DNA from: Chloroflexota bacterium
Lineage (GTDB): Bacteria > Chloroflexota > Dehalococcoidia > JACQGW01
Assembly: GCA_016199325.1 (NCBI GenBank)
Contig: JACQGW010000425.1
Location: forward strand, 1-10,433
Direction of reading: 5' to 3'
Length of the DNA: 10,433 nt
In this document: positions 6,951-10,433 of the stretch, one piece after another
Layout: every line of letters begins with the position of its first letter
How positions within the stretch are numbered: the stretch's first letter is position 1
The notes under the pieces: generated by a model
Databases searched by the model: none
What the model was told of the DNA's origin: nothing
Seen by the model: the letters and a program-made list of their open reading frames with translations, nothing else
Translations under genes and position numbers: made by a program

Positions 6951-7258
6951 TCACCCGAGCCCTGGAACGCCGGACTGTGCGGCTGCACAGGGTCGGCGGC
7001 TCGCGCTCCATTGTGGTGCCCAAGGAGTGGCTTGATCGACGGCAGATCGGGGATGAGGCAGACATCGTGCTCACCGAGGACGCGATCGTCATCGAGCCGC
7101 ACGTCGAGCCTGCACCGTCGATCGAGGACGAGCCCGAGTTCGCCGCATTCATGAGCTTTCTCCTAACGGACGCGCTCAGCCGTCCCCAGGATCTCGTCGA
7201 TCCGGCGGACCTGCTCGCGCAGGCTGACGAGATCCTGAAGGGCGTGGATCCGGAGTAG
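6947..7258 (+). CDS. AbrB/MazE-type (SpoVT-AbrB fold) antitoxin
   Basis: This 103-residue protein is the expected antitoxin of a type II pair. Residues 9-50 form a swapped-hairpin AbrB-like DNA-binding domain: the core reads VGGSRSIVVPKEWL (16-29), then IGDEADIVL (34-42) and AIVIEP (46-51). This matches the 'vGgSr.v.iPk...l..iGdev.l' pattern of that family. The C-terminal half (52-103) is acidic and helical, as in antitoxins whose tail wraps the toxin. ATG 6947 follows AGGAGG (6934-6939) with 7 nt between and overlaps the previous stop by ATGA. The toxin begins 1 nt after its TAG. By family precedent it would neutralise the toxin and repress its own operon. Confidence 0.85.
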   Translation: MITRALERRTVRLHRVGGSRSIVVPKEWLDRRQIGDEADIVLTEDAIVIEPHVEPAPSIEDEPEFAAFMSFLLTDALSRPQDLVDPADLLAQADEILKGVDPE

Positions 7259-7259
7259 C

Positions 7260-7709
7260 GTGTTCACCGCGAACGGCTGGCGGGTCTACTTCCATCGCGT
7301 CTTCGCGGACCGCTACCGCACGCTGATCGCTCGGGTCACGGAGCTATGCGAGGAGCTCCCTCCCGAGGAGCATCGCCAGCACAGGACCGTGAAGCTCCTC
7401 GCGCAGGTGACGCGCCTCATTCGTGAGACCATCCCTGCCAACCCGGACGCCCCGGAGTTCCGACTCAAGCAGGACCTGGGCAAGTTCCGGCGGGCAAAAG
7501 GATACGGATTGCCGCCGCGCTACCGACTCTTCTTTGTCTTCTCCAGCCGTCTCCGCGTCATCATCTTCCTGTACCTCAACGACGACACAACCCTCCCCCC
7601 GAGTTCCTACGCGTTCCTACGAGCTCCTACGAGCACCGTCGTGAAGGCTTGCTCGAAGGCGGCCAGGGTCGCATCGATGTCGGCGTCGCTGAGCGCCAGG
7701 GAGAGATAG
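7260..7709 (+). CDS. YhaV-family toxin (RelE-like RNase) with lost C-terminus
   Basis: Residues 5-112 of this 149-residue ORF resemble YhaV, the ribosome-dependent mRNA endonuclease of PrlF-YhaV pairs. Landmarks are NGWRVYFHRVF (5-15), TVKLLAQVTRLI (43-54), NPDAPEFRLKQDLG (61-74), RYRLFFVF (87-94) and IIFLYLNDDTTL (101-112). Arg78 in RRAK may correspond to the Arg85 that I remember as important in E. coli YhaV. After Leu112 the usual YGxKTDAYxxFxKML tail, about 35-40 residues long, is missing. It is replaced by residues read from a tandem repeat (7601-7630) and from the 3' end of the convergent aminotransferase gene. Start GTG 7260 has a weak GGAG (7252-7255). The gene is probably a truncated, impaired toxin, though retained activity cannot be excluded. 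Confidence 0.8.
   Translation: MFTANGWRVYFHRVFADRYRTLIARVTELCEELPPEEHRQHRTVKLLAQVTRLIRETIPANPDAPEFRLKQDLGKFRRAKGYGLPPRYRLFFVFSSRLRVIIFLYLNDDTTLPPSSYAFLRAPTSTVVKACSKAARVASMSASLSARER
7601..7630. repeat. Three tandem 10-bp units (GAGTTCCTAC-type)
   Basis: GAGTTCCTAC, GCGTTCCTAC and GAGCTCCTAC stand in tandem, followed by GAGC and preceded by a run of six C (7595-7600). The repeat lies exactly where the plus-strand toxin loses its family sequence. On the minus strand it supplies the last seven codons (VGARRNA) and the TAG stop of the aminotransferase. The two convergent genes overlap by 103 bp across and beyond it. It looks like a small dispersed intergenic repeat or a rearrangement junction. 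Confidence 0.8.
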
Positions 7710-8926
7710 AGCTTGGCGGCCAGGTTGGCGTGAACACCCTGGCGGAGCAGCTCAATGGTCACCGCCCGGCGGAGCGCCGCGCTCGACGACTGGGTGGACT
7801 GGTAGCTCACGATCGGCTCGGACGTGAAGTAGACGTTGACGAGCGGGCCGACGCCGACGACCTGCGCGTCCACCTCCATCTGCTCGACCAGCGCGGCGAG
7901 GCCGTCCCGCAGGCGGTCGCCGACCTCGTGGAGCCGCTCGTAGCTGCCCGGCTGCTGGAGGACATGCAGCGCCGCCAGGCCGGCGGCCGCCGCCAGCGGA
8001 TTGCCGTTGAGGGTCCCGCTGAAGTAGACGTAGCCAGGCCGGCCCGCCCGCCGCGGATTCGCCAGCTCCAGGATGTCGCGCGGACCGGCCACCGCCGAGA
8101 GCGGCAGACCGCCGCCGATGATCTTGCCGTACGCCGCCAGGTCCGGCACCACGCCGTAGTGCTGCTGGGCGCCGCCCCAGGCCAGCCGGAAGCCGGTCAC
8201 GACCTCGTCGAAGACCAGGAGAACGCCGTTCTGGCGCGTCACCGCGCGCAGCCCTTCGAGGAAGCCGGGCACCGGCGGGATGGTGCGCTGGAACGGCTCG
8301 ACGATGACGGCGGCGAGCTCGTTCCGGTGCTCCTCGACGATGCGCGCCGTCGTCGCCAGGTCGTTGTACGGCGCGACGAGCACTTCGCCCAGGACGCTCG
8401 GGGGGATGCCGGCGGTGTCCGGCTGCGGAGTCGGATAGTTCCCGGCCTGCTTCGAGATCACGCTGAGGTAGGCGTAGTCGTGGTGACCGTGATAGGCGCC
8501 CTCGAACTTGAGGATCTTGTTCCGGCCGGTGTATGCGCGGGCGAGGCGCAGGGCATAGAAGGTGGCCTCGGCGCCGGTGCTGGAGAACTTGACCTGCTCG
8601 GCGCAGGGAATGGCGCCGACCATCACCTCGGCGAGCTCGACGGCGGCGGGCGTCGACACGTAGAACTGGGTGCCGAGAGCGGCCTGCCGCTGGATCGCCT
8701 CGACGACGGCGGGATGGGCGTGGCCGAGGATGAGCGGACCGGAGCCGATGACGTAGTCGATGTACTCTCGGCCCTCGACGTCGGAGATGTGGCTGCCCTT
8801 GCCGCCAGCGACGACGAAGTCCACCTCGTCGGGGATGAGGTAGGTGCCAATCGTGCCGCCGGGGAAAACCCGGGCGGCCCGGTCGCGGTAGTCGCGGTTG
8901 CTCGGCGCGGTCGATGGAGATGTCAT
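7607..8926 (-). CDS. HemL-like class-III PLP aminotransferase / aminomutase
   Basis: This 439-residue enzyme is a fold-type I, class-III PLP protein of the glutamate-1-semialdehyde aminomutase-like group (COG0001). Visible marks are GPLILGHAHP (63-72), SSTGAEATFYALRLARAYTG (115-134), the FEGAYHGHHD block (141-150), the cofactor-nitrogen Asp in FDEVVTGFR (Asp240), the Schiff-base Lys in YGKIIGGGLP (Lys268) and FSGTLNGNPLA (302-312). Length is normal. ATG 8926 follows AAGGAGGA (8931-8938); an upstream in-frame start at 8998 would add 24 untypical residues. It may be a true HemL for tetrapyrrole synthesis or, more likely in this accessory setting, an aminotransferase or mutase of another amino compound; the substrate cannot be assigned. 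Its last residues are read from a tandem repeat, so the native C-terminus may have been altered slightly. Confidence 0.9.
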   Translation of the reverse strand: MTSPSTAPSNRDYRDRAARVFPGGTIGTYLIPDEVDFVVAGGKGSHISDVEGREYIDYVIGSGPLILGHAHPAVVEAIQRQAALGTQFYVSTPAAVELAEVMVGAIPCAEQVKFSSTGAEATFYALRLARAYTGRNKILKFEGAYHGHHDYAYLSVISKQAGNYPTPQPDTAGIPPSVLGEVLVAPYNDLATTARIVEEHRNELAAVIVEPFQRTIPPVPGFLEGLRAVTRQNGVLLVFDEVVTGFRLAWGGAQQHYGVVPDLAAYGKIIGGGLPLSAVAGPRDILELANPRRAGRPGYVYFSGTLNGNPLAAAAGLAALHVLQQPGSYERLHEVGDRLRDGLAALVEQMEVDAQVVGVGPLVNVYFTSEPIVSYQSTQSSSAALRRAVTIELLRQGVHANLAAKLYLSLALSDADIDATLAAFEQAFTTVLVGARRNA

Positions 8927-9060
8927 CCTTTCCTCCTTTTCAGGGCGTTCGAGCGCCCCGCCTTCGGGAGCGACCATCCGACGCGCTCCCGCCGTCACGG
9001 TGTGCCGTGGGCTCCCCCCGGGGGTCCCAGGTGGCGCTGTTCAGCATTGGGATCCACTCG
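8927..9060 (-). promoter_or_regulatory. Structured 5' leader of the aminotransferase gene
   Basis: The predicted transcript starts near 9060, leaving about 134 nt before the ATG. In transcript order it holds a CCCCCGGGGG palindrome (9024-9015), a 5-bp stem with 4-nt loop (9009-8996), an 8-bp perfect stem CGGGAGCG/CGCTCCCG with an 11-nt loop (8991-8965), a 5-bp stem (8958-8943), and then the ribosome binding site (8938-8931). I do not recognise a riboswitch or T-box core in it. The row of hairpins ending just before the ribosome binding site could control translation, or may simply reflect high GC. Confidence 0.45.
8931..8938 (-). promoter_or_regulatory. Ribosome binding site fixing the aminotransferase start
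   Basis: AAGGAGGA stands 4 nt before ATG 8926 on the minus strand. It outweighs the longer reading from 8998, whose extra residues (MTAGARRMVAPEGG...) do not look like family sequence and would place this site inside the coding region. Confidence 0.8.
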
Positions 9061-9066
9061 GCCTCC

Positions 9067-9095
9067 ATTGTATGGCATGTTCCTTCCACTGGCAA
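9067..9095 (-). promoter_or_regulatory. Sigma70-type promoter of the aminotransferase gene
   Basis: On the minus strand TTGCCA (9095-9090, 5 of 6 matches to TTGACA) and TACAAT (9072-9067, 5 of 6 to TATAAT) are separated by exactly 17 bp. The expected start point is near 9060. It lies between the end of the ATPase gene (9150) and the aminotransferase, so the aminotransferase is likely its own transcription unit. Confidence 0.7.
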
Positions 9096-9114
9096 AGGGA
9101 CGAGGTAGCCTTTT

Positions 9115-9132
9115 CTGGTTCGCCGGAACCAG
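9115..9132. repeat. 7-bp hairpin in the ATPase-aminotransferase spacer
   Basis: CTGGTTC (9115-9121) and GAACCAG (9126-9132) flank a GCCG loop, 18 bp past the stop of the minus-strand ATPase gene. On that strand it is followed by AAAAGG rather than a run of T, so it is at best a weak, non-canonical terminator. Confidence 0.5.
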
Positions 9133-9149
9133 CCCCTGACCCGCATCCC

Positions 9150-10364
9150 TCATGGTGCGAAGAGCTGCGCTCCGTCCACCAGGAGCACCTGCTCTCGTCG
9201 CGCGACCGCGCGCAGCCAGCCGTCAAACTCGCCGGCCGAGAACAGCGCGTAGCGGACGTGTCTCTTCCAGCCCTGGTGAGGAATAGCCTCCACTTTGCTC
9301 TGGAGCCTGCCGAGATCTGTTCCGGTCATCGGCGACGACGCCCACTTGCACTCCCCGTAGAGGTAGGAGCCGTCGGAGAGCCTGGCGACGACGTCGATCT
9401 CCACGTCGCCCTTCCGGCTCCACCAGCGCCCTATCTCCAGGATCATGGGCAACCCATGGCGCGAGGCGAACCGGGCGAGGTACTGGTAGGCCACCTCTTC
9501 CAGGATGAAGAAGCCCATGTAGTCAGGCAGGTCCGGTGCGACGATCTCTCGCCAGGCCCTCTCAGGGGGCATCATCTGGAGAGCGCTCCGGTAGCGGAAG
9601 ACGTAGCGATACCAGCTCTTCAGCATGTTATCGGCAAGGCGGTAGGTCCCGCGGCGGTTCGGCTCTCCAAACGGCGTCTCGTGGCGAACCCACCCAACAC
9701 GCTGGAGACGGTTCAGGTAGCCCTGGAGGGATGCCTTCTCGATATGAGCCTGGTTGACGATCGCTCCCCAATCGGTCGCGCCGTTGGCGATGGCCGCAAG
9801 GACGGCGTTGTAGCCGGAGGCGTCCCGGATGTCTCGCTCCTGGCGGATCAGCGTTTCCCCCTCTCGGTGGAACACCCCGGAGGGGTCGAGGATCTGCCTG
9901 GCTACGTTCTCCCCGAGGGGGCGCATTGGGTCGACGGCGGCCAGATAGCGCCCGCTGCCGCCATAGATACCGTAGGCCATGAGCTTCTCTCGGTGGGAAT
10001 AGCCGCCTTCCGGCGCAGCGGCGGCAAGAAACCGCCCCGCGTCGTAGTAGTCGAGGCTGGCGTAGGTCTCAATCCAGTTGAAGCGCCCGTGGAGAGGCTT
10101 GCCGTAGTCGTCGAGGCTGCCGAGGGTGCTGATCTCCGAGCCGCACAGGACGAGCTTGATCTGACTTGCCTGCGCATCCCGATCCCAGATGGCCTGGATG
10201 ATCGAAGGTAGGGCCTTCTCAGCCGTGGCGAGGTAACCGAACTCGTCGAAGACGACCATGAGCGGCTCGCGCGCCAGATCGCAAAGTAACCGGAGGACGG
10301 TGCGCCAGGTGGGGTAGCCTTTTTTTCGTGCAACCAGTGTAGGGAATGACCGAGCCGAGGCCAA
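9150..10364 (-). CDS. Archaeal-type AAA ATPase with C-terminal DUF234 nuclease-like domain, N-terminus missing
   Basis: The 404-residue open frame matches the downstream part of the archaeal ATPase/DUF234 group, which joins a STAND-like P-loop module to a PD-(D/E)xK-like domain. It shows Walker B VVFDEF (37-42), a sensor-like LVLCGSEIS (71-79), and a winged-helix segment (about 205-262, with SLQGYLNRLQRVGWV and YRLADNMLKSWYRYVF). The C-terminal block runs from EIGRWW (310-315) and has Glu322, Asp324, Glu338 and Lys340 (VEID ... GECK), the nuclease-type residues. A Walker A/GRRxxGKT loop should precede Walker B by some 60-80 residues and is absent. The only starts are weak (TTG 10364, no clear ribosome binding site). 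The same frame continues upstream only to a TGA at 10388-10386. It is therefore a partial or decayed gene, cut by the window edge or a nonsense mutation. The role of intact members is uncertain. Confidence 0.8.
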   Translation of the reverse strand: MASARSFPTLVARKKGYPTWRTVLRLLCDLAREPLMVVFDEFGYLATAEKALPSIIQAIWDRDAQASQIKLVLCGSEISTLGSLDDYGKPLHGRFNWIETYASLDYYDAGRFLAAAAPEGGYSHREKLMAYGIYGGSGRYLAAVDPMRPLGENVARQILDPSGVFHREGETLIRQERDIRDASGYNAVLAAIANGATDWGAIVNQAHIEKASLQGYLNRLQRVGWVRHETPFGEPNRRGTYRLADNMLKSWYRYVFRYRSALQMMPPERAWREIVAPDLPDYMGFFILEEVAYQYLARFASRHGLPMILEIGRWWSRKGDVEIDVVARLSDGSYLYGECKWASSPMTGTDLGRLQSKVEAIPHQGWKRHVRYALFSAGEFDGWLRAVARREQVLLVDGAQLFAP

Positions 10365-10433
10365 ACCTGCTGGTGTGATCGGCTCTCAGCTTGAGCGGCA
10401 GACCATGACCTGGTAGGGTAGCGTGGGGGACCG
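10365..10433 (-). other. Upstream remnant of the ATPase frame, broken by an in-frame TGA
   Basis: Read in the ATPase frame, this edge segment gives ...YQVMVCRSS, a TGA (10388-10386), then EPITPAG leading into the open frame. In this family a Y-F-x-A type strand sits some 35 residues before the conserved Trp. Here the Tyr is 34 positions before Trp20, so the spacing fits a once-continuous protein. The other two minus-strand frames are also open to the edge but show no family sequence. A run of seven A (10326-10320) nearby is a possible frameshift or sequencing-error point. Confidence 0.4.

Noticed and set aside
8996..9060. T-box or cobalamin riboswitch in the aminotransferase leader
   Set aside because: Neither the T-box core (GGGTGGNACCGCG-like) nor a recognisable B12 box is present; only generic GC-rich stems are seen.
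7649..9139. 496-codon plus-strand open frame opposite the aminotransferase
   Set aside because: Shadow frame; the minus-strand protein has catalytic Lys268 and Asp240 and a good ribosome binding site.
8898..10211. 437-codon plus-strand open frame opposite the ATPase
   Set aside because: Shadow of the minus-strand gene that carries Walker B and nuclease-like motifs.

Overview
The window is GC-rich bacterial DNA with clear AGGAGG-type ribosome binding sites. Several genes are preceded or followed by short dispersed palindromic repeats. The 'GTCATGCTGAGCCGCAGCGAAGCATCTCC' type of repeat at the left edge, the high GC, and non-pyrrolysine MttB-superfamily paralogues beside a HemL-like aminotransferase together suggest a Chloroflexota-like organism from soil, water or a metagenome. 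This placement is an impression, not a computed result.

Region 1 (1-275) is a noncoding repeat island. It is a 99-bp perfect inverted repeat (1-99 against 177-275) built from five copies of a smaller unit, and it ends 6 nt before the stop codon of the first gene. Region 2 (282-6537, minus strand) is an operon-like array of four complete, collinear paralogues of the trimethylamine/quaternary-amine methyltransferase (MttB, COG5598) superfamily. They are 509, 510, 509 and 510 residues long, and each starts with a [M/V]-x-[V/I]-N-x-x-P-[K/R] signature. Transcription runs 6537 -> 282. Two of the spacers are 23 nt; the third is 84 nt because an AT-richer hairpin repeat lies in it. None has an internal amber codon, so these are sense-coded (non-pyrrolysine) members. 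By family precedent they would demethylate N-methylated compounds and pass the methyl group to a corrinoid protein. No corrinoid protein, reductive activase or methyl-corrinoid:folate methyltransferase is in the window.

Region 3 (6538-7709) is a divergent intergenic region with inverted repeats, followed by a plus-strand three-gene cassette. It holds an unrecognised 72-aa protein, an AbrB/MazE-type antitoxin that overlaps it by ATGA, and a YhaV-family RNase toxin starting 1 nt later. The toxin loses family resemblance after about residue 112, at a 10-bp tandem repeat where it runs into the convergent neighbour. Region 4 (7607-9095, minus) is a HemL-like class-III PLP aminotransferase/aminomutase with a strong sigma70-type promoter (TTGCCA-17-TACAAT) and a structured leader of about 134 nt. 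Region 5 (9150-10433, minus) is an archaeal-type AAA ATPase with a C-terminal DUF234/PD-(D/E)xK-like domain. Its P-loop part is not present in the open frame, and an in-frame TGA sits near the window edge, so it is partial or decayed.

The methyltransferase array is the metabolic core. The toxin-antitoxin cassette, the ATPase and the repeats look like accessory material around it. A functional link between the array and the aminotransferase is possible but not shown by the sequence.
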